A stretch of DNA of 7,611 nucleotides from Actinomycetes bacterium (GTDB lineage Bacteria; Actinomycetota; Aquicultoria; CAJVYJ01; JAUVQD01): positions 1-7,611 of the forward strand of contig JAUWIO010000024.1 of NCBI GenBank assembly GCA_030605305.1. Reading direction: 5' to 3'. A program made the position numbers and the translations under genes. The notes below the pieces were generated by a model. It did not search any database. It saw nothing but the letters and a program-made list of their open reading frames with translations, and had not been told where the DNA came from. Positions 1 through 6,315 of the stretch are shown in pieces (the stretch's first letter is position 1; each line of letters opens with the position of its first letter).

Positions 1-88
1 CATTTAGAAGCCCTTCGGAGTACTTGAGGTAATCCTTGTTCGCTCCGGACGCGACCGGTATCTTGATCTCCTCGACCTTGCTCCCCAT
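1..88 (-). CDS. Unrecognised protein, N-terminal 29 codons only (runs off left edge)
   Basis: An open frame begins with ATG at 88-86 on the minus strand and is still open at base 1. It starts MGSKVEEIKIPVASG and continues with ANKDYLKYSEGLLN. A near-perfect Shine-Dalgarno (AGGAGG, complement of 94-99) lies about five bases before the ATG, which is the main reason to accept so short a fragment as a real gene. The visible part is hydrophilic, with no signal peptide or membrane segment, so a cytoplasmic product is likely. I do not recognise a family. The gene is separated by 117 bp from the next minus-strand gene and has its own possible -10 element, so it may be a separate transcription unit. 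Confidence 0.6.
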   Translation of the reverse strand, partial: MGSKVEEIKIPVASGANKDYLKYSEGLLN

Positions 89-131
89 TACTGCCTCCTA
101 TTGAACTGATGCAAGCTTCGAATGCCCTAGT

Positions 132-137
132 ATTCTA
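132..137 (-). promoter_or_regulatory. Possible -10 element for the gene at the left edge
   Basis: The complement reads TAGAAT, five of six matches to TATAAT, 43 bases before the ATG at 88. The position 17 bases further upstream has no convincing -35 match. The same nine bases TAGAATACT occur before the beta-propeller gene (complement of 3410-3418). Weak evidence, based on pattern only. Confidence 0.25.
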
Positions 138-205
138 TCAAATATTCGGAAATAAGCTGGCATATCTTTAGGGTCGGGTAAAGACGAGGACGGTTCTTTT
201 CGTGC

Positions 206-664
206 CTAGCTCTTTTTGCCCTCCAGCAATACAGGCCCGTTAGGCGTTGGATCGAAGTCGTCGGTCTTTTCGCTGGTGATGATGAGCCTGTTGAATTGAG
301 CGAGATTCGTGATCGGTCGGCTGATAGAGAACCCGCAATTCCCGGTGTTGTTCGTGTTGAATGTGCCGAGGCTCAGTGCGTACCCGGTCTCTTTGTCGAC
401 GAGCCAGGCCTCAAAGACACGCCCGGCGCGTTTATGGAGTGTGCGTACCTTAACTTTGACGGTCAGGTCGTAAAAGCCCGATGCCCGGCGCTTGAGCCGG
501 AACTTGGCTGTCCCGTGGGCTTGTTCAGGCAGGTCTTTATCGACGGCGTGCAGCGATACAAAGCCGCGGCCTTGATTTTGAATAGAATGAAAGGCTTGAG
601 CCGGCCCGGCAAGAACCATCAGGCAACAGATAGCGGAGCTCGCGAGTGTCAGCGCGTATTTCAC
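206..664 (-). CDS. Small exported protein resembling the RskA C-terminal domain
   Basis: A 152-residue protein. Residues 1-24 form a signal peptide: a Lys at position 3, a hydrophobic stretch, then PAQA before a likely cleavage site near residue 24. The mature part is beta-rich. Residues 84-150 carry the pattern FEAWLVD, LGTF, a glycine-rich turn, LIITSEK and a P-x-GPVLLEG ending, which resembles the extracytoplasmic domain of anti-sigma-K factors (RskA_C). The zinc-finger part and the membrane anchor of a real anti-sigma factor are absent and no sigma factor gene is visible, so it is more likely a free secreted domain than an anti-sigma factor. The start is GTG at 664; it is 29 bases after the stop of the SanA-like gene, with a weak GAGGTCGG stretch before it. 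Probably the last gene of the unit starting at 3397. Partner unknown. Confidence 0.75.
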   Translation of the reverse strand: MKYALTLASSAICCLMVLAGPAQAFHSIQNQGRGFVSLHAVDKDLPEQAHGTAKFRLKRRASGFYDLTVKVKVRTLHKRAGRVFEAWLVDKETGYALSLGTFNTNNTGNCGFSISRPITNLAQFNRLIITSEKTDDFDPTPNGPVLLEGKKS

Positions 665-693
665 GTCGCGGAATATACCCGTCCGACCTCTAT

Positions 694-1296
694 TTATCCG
701 CGGCTGGCCCGCCCGTCGCCTGTAATTGGAATAGTGGGGCCGAGATAGGTCGGTTCAGCATTGACCGCGTACTCTCTCAGTCGCGAGGCCCTCCCTGTAA
801 GGTAAGGACGCCGGTCTGTGGCGACGCCTTGAGCTTTCAGTCCGGCATCTCTGGCCACAAATAGCGCTCGGGGCAGGTGAAACGCCTGCGAAACGATGAT
901 AGCGTTGGAGACCTTGAAGACCTTTTTTGCGCGGACCATGCTTGCGTATGTGGAGAAACCCGCGTGGTCGGTGAAGATGTCGTTTTCGGGCACCCCTCGT
1001 TCAACCGCGCGGGCGCGCATGGCATTGACCTCATCGTAGCCTTTTTGACCATGGTCTCCGGACATCAGCAGTTTTTTCACCTTGCCGGACTCATAGAGGT
1101 CTATGCCGGTATCGACCCGATCGGCGAGCATCGCTGAAAGACTGGCGTCCGGATAGACTTTAGCGCCTAGGACAATGGCCACAGTGCTTGGCTTCACTGT
1201 TCGGATGTCCGTTTTTATCGCTTTTGCGTTTTGCTGAACCAGTAAGTTGGCTGAGATCAGCGTGAATAACGCGACGATGCGGACACTTCTTCTCAC
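694..1296 (-). CDS. SanA-like DUF218 membrane/exported protein
   Basis: A 200-residue protein of the DUF218 / YdcF family, closest in pattern to SanA (vancomycin high-temperature exclusion protein). Residues 5-25 are a hydrophobic N-terminal anchor or signal segment. The fold begins at AIVLGAKV (40-47), followed by SAMLADRVDTGIDLY (54-68), LLMSGD (76-81), DEVNAM (88-93), the HAGFSTYASMVRAKKVF stretch (111-127) and IIVSQAFHLPRALFVA (133-148). It ends with GPTIPITGDGRAS, typical of complete family members. E. coli SanA is about 239 residues, so this is short but not truncated. SanA affects envelope permeability; the molecular activity is not established. The start is GTG at 1296: an in-frame TAG lies four codons upstream, so no earlier start is possible. 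The gap to the upstream beta-propeller gene is only 16 bp, implying co-transcription. Confidence 0.85.
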   Translation of the reverse strand: MRRSVRIVALFTLISANLLVQQNAKAIKTDIRTVKPSTVAIVLGAKVYPDASLSAMLADRVDTGIDLYESGKVKKLLMSGDHGQKGYDEVNAMRARAVERGVPENDIFTDHAGFSTYASMVRAKKVFKVSNAIIVSQAFHLPRALFVARDAGLKAQGVATDRRPYLTGRASRLREYAVNAEPTYLGPTIPITGDGRASRG

Positions 1297-1312
1297 GGGG
1301 CCATTCTATCGT

Positions 1313-3397
1313 TTATAGCGGATCGGTGACGATCAGCGAGTCGACTTCACTCAAGTCATCGAGGCGGTTCGCCTTGATCATCCGATCGGAGACGGTGAAT
1401 AAAGTATCATCGATGTAAAGTGCGCGTTTGACGAATTCCTTCATCCGGGGCCACGGTTCGACCCCGTCCTCAAAGTGGCTGATCCGCCCGCGCTCTGTCA
1501 GCGTCATGTCCGGCTCTATCCGATAGACGTAGACACCCTGAAACGCAGTGTAATTGAATCGATCAAACATTACCCCTCCCGGTCCCGTCCGCCCCTCACG
1601 TTGATTGATCGGACTGCCTCGCTCAGTGACGGAGACGGGAAAGGCCAAGAGATCGCGTTCGGGTGAGTGCAGCAGCGCCCGGTGGTCGCGGAGCACGGCC
1701 GAATCTGTGCCCCGGTCGCCGATGACCGTCTTCCACTTCTCTCTTGGGTGCTTGACGTCGCTGACGTCGAAAACAGCTACCTTGACCCCCTTCATCAGCG
1801 CAAAGTCGCCCTGGTCTTCAGTGTCCTTACCGAAACCGATGATATGGTTATCGTCGAGCGGGTGGAGGTAGTCGCTGTAACCGGGTATCTTCAGCTCGCC
1901 TAAGACGTTCGGGTCATCGGGACGGCTCAGATCGATAACGAATAGCGGATCGACCTGTTTGAACGTGACCATGTACGCCCGATCTCCCATGAAGCGGGCC
2001 GAATAGATACGTTCGCCGGGAGCCAGGCCCTCTAGTCGACCGGTGATCTCCAAGTCCTCATTAAGGACATAGACGTTGTTCGTCGACCCGTCCTGGACAG
2101 TCGTCGCCACCCGAAAGTACCTCTCATGCTCGTCCATGGAGAACTGGTTTAGGAGCGTGCCCGGTACCGAGCCGCGCCCTTGAAGTACCGGCTTGTCGGC
2201 GGTCAATGAGAATCTGAAGAGGGATGTCTCAGGGGAGCTCGCCGGCATGATCTCAGCTCCCGGCTCTTCCAGCGGGGCCGTGGCAGTCGTGGCCTCGTCC
2301 GGCTCCTTGAAAATCGTTTGGGCGATATATAGGTTGGCTGCCGAGGCATAGACCTGTTCACCGCCACCCAGCAACGTTGTGGACTGGACCGGTGTGTTTG
2401 CATCGAGTTCAATGAAAGAGACGGTCAAATAGTTGGCCTGCGCGAAGTCCGGAAAGTAGCGGATATCTTTAAAGTCGGGACGGATCAGCACACGGTCTGA
2501 CGCGCTGTCCCGACTACCCGGCGGCAGGGAACTCTCTTTGAACTGTGTCTCGGCCGGATCCGCTATGTCCGCCTCTGCCATATCCTCTTCACTGTGCGGA
2601 TAGGGCTCGACTATCCCGGCCAGGATCGGTTTGTTGGTCATGAGCACCAGGCGGGAGTCGACCCGTCTCGATGAGAGATACGACCCCTCGATCTGGACAC
2701 CCTTTATGTGTTTGAGCCGGCCGTCGATCGCCTCGTAGACGTGGGCGACCGTCGAGTTTTCCGGAATGTGATCAAAGTAGGGCGCCCGGGTGGCTTCGAG
2801 GCTGCCGTACTCGTCGCCGACGACCACAAGACGGTTATCGGCGATGAAGAGTTCTTTTGGAATGAACTCATCTTTTGTGAAATCAAGATGAGTTATTTTC
2901 TTTAGCGGGCGCCCGGGCTCGGCCCTGGTGACGATCAGTTCCTCCCGGCTGACTTGATATATGTAGCGGCCGTCCGTCTTGACGATATCCGCCTCGTCGA
3001 CATCCCTGACTTGAACGTTGGTGCGAGAGAATGAGGGGTCGGCATCCGCCCTCTTGAGCATCATCTGGGGCACAGCACGGGCCGGGGTGCTCTCAGCGGC
3101 GAAGCTATCGAGCCTCAGGCGCGCGCCGCGGGTCTGGACGGGCCACCTGCCTCGCGGCGAACGGCGGAACATCCCGTCGGCCTGCATCACGTTGCCGGAG
3201 CTCTCAGCGATGAGCTTCTTGAGATGCGTGTAGGAGCGCACCCGCGGTAAGTCATCGGGCACTGACTCGGCGGCGAGGTTTACCGGTTCAAAGTCAAAAA
3301 CGTCATTTTGGCCCGCCTCCGGAGTCGCGACGATGACGCCAAGCAGGGCGGCGGTCAGTACAATAGTGATAAGTAGCGTGCCCGATGTTCTTCCCAT
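1313..3397 (-). CDS. Exported beta-propeller domain protein (COG4880-like)
   Basis: A 694-residue protein. Residues 7-24 are a hydrophobic segment without a lipobox cysteine, acting as signal peptide or anchor. The hallmark is TNVQVRDVDEADIVKTDG (126-143), the conserved entry motif of the archaeal/bacterial secreted beta-propeller family (COG4880, Pfam Beta_propel). Repeated blade-like segments follow to the end, such as YIYQVSREELIVTR, LFIADNRLVVVGDE, IYSARFMGDRAYMVTF, PLFVIDLSRPDDPNVLG and LHPLDDNHIIGFGKD. An acidic, Pro/Ala-rich low-complexity stretch near residues 365-390 looks like a loop insertion. The biochemical role of the family is unknown. I chose ATG 3397: GAAAGG lies six bases before it, whereas a TTG at 3403 would have no room for a ribosome binding site. 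It heads a likely operon with the SanA-like and RskA-like genes. Confidence 0.85.
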   Translation of the reverse strand: MGRTSGTLLITIVLTAALLGVIVATPEAGQNDVFDFEPVNLAAESVPDDLPRVRSYTHLKKLIAESSGNVMQADGMFRRSPRGRWPVQTRGARLRLDSFAAESTPARAVPQMMLKRADADPSFSRTNVQVRDVDEADIVKTDGRYIYQVSREELIVTRAEPGRPLKKITHLDFTKDEFIPKELFIADNRLVVVGDEYGSLEATRAPYFDHIPENSTVAHVYEAIDGRLKHIKGVQIEGSYLSSRRVDSRLVLMTNKPILAGIVEPYPHSEEDMAEADIADPAETQFKESSLPPGSRDSASDRVLIRPDFKDIRYFPDFAQANYLTVSFIELDANTPVQSTTLLGGGEQVYASAANLYIAQTIFKEPDEATTATAPLEEPGAEIMPASSPETSLFRFSLTADKPVLQGRGSVPGTLLNQFSMDEHERYFRVATTVQDGSTNNVYVLNEDLEITGRLEGLAPGERIYSARFMGDRAYMVTFKQVDPLFVIDLSRPDDPNVLGELKIPGYSDYLHPLDDNHIIGFGKDTEDQGDFALMKGVKVAVFDVSDVKHPREKWKTVIGDRGTDSAVLRDHRALLHSPERDLLAFPVSVTERGSPINQREGRTGPGGVMFDRFNYTAFQGVYVYRIEPDMTLTERGRISHFEDGVEPWPRMKEFVKRALYIDDTLFTVSDRMIKANRLDDLSEVDSLIVTDPL

Positions 3398-3412
3398 GAC
3401 CAACCTTTCAGT

Positions 3413-3418
3413 ATTCTA
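3413..3418 (-). promoter_or_regulatory. Possible -10 element before the beta-propeller gene
   Basis: The complement reads TAGAAT, 15 bases before ATG 3397, in the same nine-base context (TAGAATACT) as the element at 132-137. No good -35 is visible 17 bases upstream, and the implied leader would be very short. Suggestive only. Confidence 0.2.
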
Positions 3419-3495
3419 GCAGAGCTGATACTGATAGGACGCACCCCAGGCAAGGAAAGTTCCCAAGTTAGGTCAGGAAAGCGCCACTCACGTAT

Positions 3496-4121
3496 TTAAC
3501 GGCCGACTCCGAGGGCATCGATATCGAAGCGCGGGCGCCCCGGCGTCCCGAGGTTGACGACCTCTAGGGTAAAGTGTCGACCGTCTTGACCCATTTGCCG
3601 TCCACGTAGATCTTGGCGCGGCCTCTGCCTAGTCCAAGCGTTGAAACCAGGTAGACGCTTCTTCCAGTGAACTTGTACTTGATCCGGAAACCGGGATGGA
3701 CCGAATAGCGGAGAGTCCCGTTATAGAATTTGTTCGCTTCGGTGAGCCTGGTGTTGATGAAGCCCCTTCGGGAAATGACCTTCTGGTCTTGGTCGTAGGG
3801 GACTATGGTCGAGTCTGACTTCGACCAGGCCCCGATATTGCCGGCCCCATCCGTGCCTCGGACCCTAAAGAAGTACGTCGTTCCGGCAATCGAGTCTTTG
3901 TAGTAACGCCGAGTGCCGTTCGTGCCGGTCCGCCAGGTCGTCCATATGCCCTGGGGGTTTCGTTTGAACTGGATCTCAAAAGTCAGGCCCGAAGAAGGCG
4001 TCGGATCGAAGACAGACCATTTCAGCAGGATGTTTCTGGTGCTGGTGACATTGGACAGCAAGTAGGGTGATCGGATCGTCGCGTTTCGTGGTTTCTGCGT
4101 GTCGACGAAGATCACATCCAT
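3496..4121 (-). pseudogene. Broken fn3 plus C-terminal sugar-binding-like domain gene
   Basis: The intact frame from ATG 4121 to the TAG at 3564-3566 encodes 185 residues. Residues 12-106 look like one fibronectin type III domain (LKWSVFDP, GTTYFFRVRGTDGAGNIGAWS). Residues 108-185 look like a jelly-roll domain found behind fn3 in bacterial surface proteins (YNGTLRYS, YKFTGRSVYLV, RAKIYVDGKWVKTV). The frame then fails. In another frame, directly across the break at about 3578-3600, the normal C-terminus of this domain continues as GRHFTLEVVNLGTPGRPRF, then DIDALGVGR and TAA at 3496. The usual 20 or so residues between these parts are missing, so a frame-changing deletion is inferred. The N-terminus (MDVIFVDTQKP) also looks internal: there is no signal peptide and no clear ribosome binding site. 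The piece lies 13 bp after the M28 stop. Most likely a remnant of a larger secreted protein; a small expressed protein cannot be excluded. Confidence 0.65.
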
Positions 4122-4134
4122 GATAAGCGTTGAC

Positions 4135-5196
4135 TCAAGAGTCAGCTGCAGGTATCTGCTTGAGCATACTCGAGATGAGCGAGCCGATACCTGCTAGCTG
4201 ACCAGCATCTACTTTGTCGAGGCTGTCTTGCGGGGCGTGATGGTGCGGATAGGCGGCCGCGCCGAAAGAGACGACAGGCATGCCGGCCTTTTCGAATGAT
4301 TGATGGTCGCTCAGGCGAATAGAGTAGCCGCGGTCGACGACGAATTCCAACTGCCGTTCTGTCGCCATCTCCACGCCTAGTTCGACCAGAGAACGGTCGC
4401 CCAGGCGCCGGTTGCCGATAGAGTAGCCGGCCTCCGGCCAGCCGACCATATCGACGTTAATATATCCGAGCGAAGCTTCTCTTTCAGCCTTACCTAGATC
4501 CCCGACGTACTCCAGCGAGCCGGCATAAGAATCGCGACTCGGGTTTTCGCTCTCCTCGCTGCTGAACAAGATAAACCTGACGTCATAAGGGAGAGCTGTT
4601 TCCCGCATGATCCGGGCCGTTTCCAACACGACAGCGGTACCGCTGGCATTGTCGTTGGCGCCGACGGTCTTGGAAACCGTGTCGTAGTGGCCGCCTAAGG
4701 CCACCCATGGGGGAGTGCCGGTGGTAGACGATCGCGCCTGCACACTGGATTTGTGGGCGATCACGTTGGTGACGATACGCCCATTTGGCGCGCGAAAGGC
4801 TTGCCGACGAACGGGATAGCCGAACTCGGTCAGGGTCAGCTCTATATAGTCTGCAGCCGTTCCTTCGGCGATGCTTCCGGAAACTCGCGGTCCGAAGGAG
4901 GTTAACTTCTTTACGTGCGCCAGCGCCCGTGAGCTGTTGAATTTAAGGGCGACAATGGAGGCCGGAGTCCGGGTCGCGGATGAGCGCGATGGTATAGCCA
5001 CGCCTATCTGGACAGCGGGCAGACTTTTATTTGTGCCGACTCTAGGCGACCTTTCGTAGGTAGATCCAAGGAATACCAGCGCGGCACAGACGGCCAGGGC
5101 CAGGACAAGAGCTGTTGAGATATAGAACGATTGTCGGTCCGTTCTGCGATGTTGCGCCTTCTTGCGGTCGCGTCTTGATCTGACTCCCTGCTCCAT
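4135..5196 (-). CDS. Membrane-anchored M28-family zinc aminopeptidase
   Basis: A 353-residue protein. A basic cytoplasmic tail (SRRDRKKAQHRR) precedes one membrane helix at about 24-44, then a Ser/Thr/Pro-rich linker to about 80, placing the catalytic domain outside the cell. The domain has the M28 co-catalytic two-zinc signature: GGHYDTV with His170 and Asp172, GANDNASGTA with bridging Asp182, SSEES with the catalytic/zinc pair Glu214-Glu215, NVDMVG with Asp249, and a final His within HHHAP (318-320). All expected ligands are present, so it should be active and remove N-terminal residues from extracellular peptides; the substrate is unknown. The PA insert of some relatives is absent. I took ATG 5196; GTG at 5202 is an in-frame alternative, and neither has a clear Shine-Dalgarno. 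It is divergent from the XRE/ImmA genes and carries a copy of the 17-bp element at 5262-5278 upstream. Confidence 0.9.
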   Translation of the reverse strand: MEQGVRSRRDRKKAQHRRTDRQSFYISTALVLALAVCAALVFLGSTYERSPRVGTNKSLPAVQIGVAIPSRSSATRTPASIVALKFNSSRALAHVKKLTSFGPRVSGSIAEGTAADYIELTLTEFGYPVRRQAFRAPNGRIVTNVIAHKSSVQARSSTTGTPPWVALGGHYDTVSKTVGANDNASGTAVVLETARIMRETALPYDVRFILFSSEESENPSRDSYAGSLEYVGDLGKAEREASLGYINVDMVGWPEAGYSIGNRRLGDRSLVELGVEMATERQLEFVVDRGYSIRLSDHQSFEKAGMPVVSFGAAAYPHHHAPQDSLDKVDAGQLAGIGSLISSMLKQIPAADS

Positions 5197-5261
5197 ATCC
5201 ACAGTTTAACGGTGATTATCGGGATATGAAAGAGCGGTGCGCTTACTGGCTTAAGCAAGAA

Positions 5262-5278
5262 AACTGTACTAATTGTGC
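5262..5278 (-). promoter_or_regulatory. 17-bp shared element, copy A (toward the M28 gene)
   Basis: The complement reads GCACAATTAGTACAGTT. It matches copy C before the pilin gene at 16 of 17 positions and copy B at 13 of 17. Read on the other strand it is two tandem 9-mers, CTGTACTAA and TTGTGCAAA, sharing the pattern YTGTRCWAA. It also overlaps TTGTGCAAA, whose exact reverse complement occurs at 5360-5368. This is a candidate operator for the adjacent XRE regulator, or for another factor. Confidence 0.5.
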
Positions 5279-5303
5279 AAAAAGATTTTGAAATATGCTA
5301 AAG

Positions 5304-5322
5304 TCGGCCACAGATTGGCCGA
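5304..5322. promoter_or_regulatory. Perfect 7-5-7 inverted repeat, candidate XRE operator
   Basis: TCGGCCA, a five-base spacer CAGAT, then TGGCCGA. The arms are exact complements. It lies directly after the putative -10 of the XRE gene, where a bound dimer would block transcription initiation, which is typical of autorepression by XRE proteins. In RNA it could also be a small hairpin in the leader. Confidence 0.45.
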
Positions 5323-5337
5323 TAACAAGGGTAAGCA

Positions 5338-5382
5338 ATGAGGATGAGAAGGCCAGTCATTTGCACAAAGAGTAGAGATTGA
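5338..5382 (+). other. Possible 14-codon leader ORF before the XRE gene
   Basis: ATG at 5338 opens a frame coding MRMRRPVICTKSRD and ending with TGA at 5380-5382. AAGGG lies seven bases before the ATG. Its stop overlaps the first bases of GAGGAG (5381-5386), the ribosome binding site of the XRE gene, so translation of the leader could affect access to that site. It is strongly basic and also contains copy B of the 17-bp element, so the DNA may be there for binding rather than coding. Speculative. Confidence 0.2.
5363..5379 (+). promoter_or_regulatory. 17-bp shared element, copy B (toward the XRE gene)
   Basis: GCACAAAGAGTAGAGAT, matching copy C at 14 of 17 and copy A at 13 of 17 positions. 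The GCACAA and AGTA blocks keep the same spacing. It ends 13 bases before the XRE start codon and runs up to its ribosome binding site, a position suited to negative autoregulation. It is the weakest of the three copies. Confidence 0.4.
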
Positions 5383-5392
5383 GGAGAAGCAG

Positions 5393-5758
5393 ATGGCAGC
5401 GTCGACGTACGAAGTTGAGATCGGGAACAGGCTCCGAAACATAAGAGAGAGCCAAGACCTTAGTCGCAAAGATGTTGAGGAACGGACGCATAATGAGATT
5501 AAAGAGTCGATACTCGCTATGTACGAGAACGCACGGCGACGGATACCGACGCCGCGTCTCAAGAAATTGGCTGATTTCTACGGAGTATCTACTGCGTTTC
5601 TGCTCGGGGAGAACCCGAACATGAATGCGCCTGTGCGAGAGTATGACATCGAGGCCATGTTGGCTTCCGATCCGAAATACTCTGATGACGAGAAAGAGCT
5701 TCTGCTTCACGTGATCGGCGTCATCAAGGCGAAAAGGAAGGCTGAAGGCAAGGACTGA
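5393..5758 (+). CDS. XRE-family HTH transcriptional regulator
   Basis: A 121-residue cytoplasmic DNA-binding protein. Residues 8-72 are an HTH_3/XRE domain: IGNRLRNIRESQDLSRKDVEE forms the first helices, SILAMYENARRRIPTPRLKKL the recognition and following helices, and ADFYGVSTAFLLGE the usual closing helix. The recognition region is slightly longer than usual (ERTHNEIKESILAMYE). Residues 85-121 are a charged, mostly helical tail (SDDEKELLLHVIGVI), probably for dimerisation. GAGGAG lies six bases before the ATG at 5393. The ImmA-type protease gene follows 14 bp later, with its ribosome binding site overlapping this stop codon. In known pairs of this kind (ImmR/ImmA of ICEBs1, DdrO/IrrE of Deinococcus) the protease cleaves and inactivates the regulator. 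Likely autoregulated through the dyads upstream. Its targets are not known. Confidence 0.9.
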   Translation: MAASTYEVEIGNRLRNIRESQDLSRKDVEERTHNEIKESILAMYENARRRIPTPRLKKLADFYGVSTAFLLGENPNMNAPVREYDIEAMLASDPKYSDDEKELLLHVIGVIKAKRKAEGKD

Positions 5759-5772
5759 AAGGAGCGGGCAAG

Positions 5773-6267
5773 GTGGCGCTGGTAACGTACGTGCAATACC
5801 GCCAACAAGCTGAAGCGCTGGCCAAGGAGTTTGGGTACTTGGAACCACCCGTCGATGTGCGGGCCATCGCCGAGGGGCTGGGGATCGAGATCATCGAGAT
5901 GACTTTGCCTAACTGGTTCTTTGGCGTATTAGTAAATATCAAAGATGAATTCTACATCTCTCTTAATAAAGGAATGCCGCAGCACCGCAAGAATTTCACG
6001 ATCGCTCACGAGATAGCCCATCACGAGCTGCATGGCGAAGAACTCGCATATATGAAAAACTCCAAGCGGGAGTATTTTCACAGGGAAGCCGATGTTTTCG
6101 CAGCTGAACTGTGCATGCCGAGCGAAATGGTCCGCTCGGAGGCCGCCAAATGGTTTAACGACTACCGCTTTCTAGCCAATCAGTTCGGGGTCAGCGAGAC
6201 GGCCATGGTCAGGAAGCTGCAAGAACTGCAAATACTGAGGAATATCCCGTACGAGTGCCGCAATTAA
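5773..6267 (+). CDS. ImmA/IrrE-family zinc metallopeptidase
   Basis: A 164-residue protein of the ImmA/IrrE (COG2856) family. The zinc site is clear: HEIAHHELH at 79-87 (His79, Glu80, His83), and the third ligand Glu105 in the typical READVFAAELCMP block (104-116). The N-terminal part has the usual PPVDVRAIAEGLGIEI segment (25-40). The length matches ImmA-like proteins, and the extra sensor domain of IrrE is absent. Such enzymes act in the cytoplasm by cutting a partner XRE repressor; the XRE protein encoded 14 bp upstream is the obvious substrate. The start is GTG at 5773 with AAAGGAG eight bases before it. All key residues are present, so it should be active. The signal that activates it cannot be read from the sequence. 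A 48-bp gap separates it from the DUF4388 gene, so it may be co-transcribed with it. Confidence 0.93.
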   Translation: MALVTYVQYRQQAEALAKEFGYLEPPVDVRAIAEGLGIEIIEMTLPNWFFGVLVNIKDEFYISLNKGMPQHRKNFTIAHEIAHHELHGEELAYMKNSKREYFHREADVFAAELCMPSEMVRSEAAKWFNDYRFLANQFGVSETAMVRKLQELQILRNIPYECRN

Positions 6268-6315
6268 GTAAGCGGCAGACGTGAGGGTCCGGAAGATGAA
6301 GGGAGGTTGGAAGTG

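Larger units (their letters stand above)
5203..5392. promoter_or_regulatory. Divergent promoter region between M28 gene and XRE/ImmA genes
   Basis: This AT-richer stretch separates two divergent units. Toward the M28 gene there is GATAAT (complement of 5215-5220; five of six matches to a -10) but no good -35. Toward the XRE gene, TATGCT (5294-5299) or TG-C-TAAAGT (5296-5304, like an extended -10) could serve, with TTGTGC at 5273 as a poor -35. It also contains GCTTAAGC (5249-5256, a perfect palindrome), two copies of the 17-bp element, the 5304-5322 inverted repeat and a possible leader ORF, each listed separately. The concentration of dyads fits an autoregulated control region. Confidence 0.55.

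Noticed and set aside
206..664. Functional anti-sigma factor
   Set aside because: No zinc-finger domain, no membrane helix besides the signal peptide and no sigma factor gene nearby.
296..748. 150-codon plus-strand open frame opposite the RskA-like gene
   Set aside because: It is antisense to two well-supported genes, has many Cys/Arg/Pro residues and no recognisable domain. It is a shadow of codon use on the real strand.
4100..4160. M28 peptidase and fn3 part as one gene split by a frameshift
   Set aside because: The M28 domain ends naturally (LISSMLKQIPAADS) at its stop. The fn3 frame is open a little further upstream, but nothing there resembles linker sequence, so a fusion is not supported.
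5269..5848. Minus-strand open frames opposite the XRE gene
   Set aside because: Antisense to the regulator and its promoter region; no ribosome binding site or domain.
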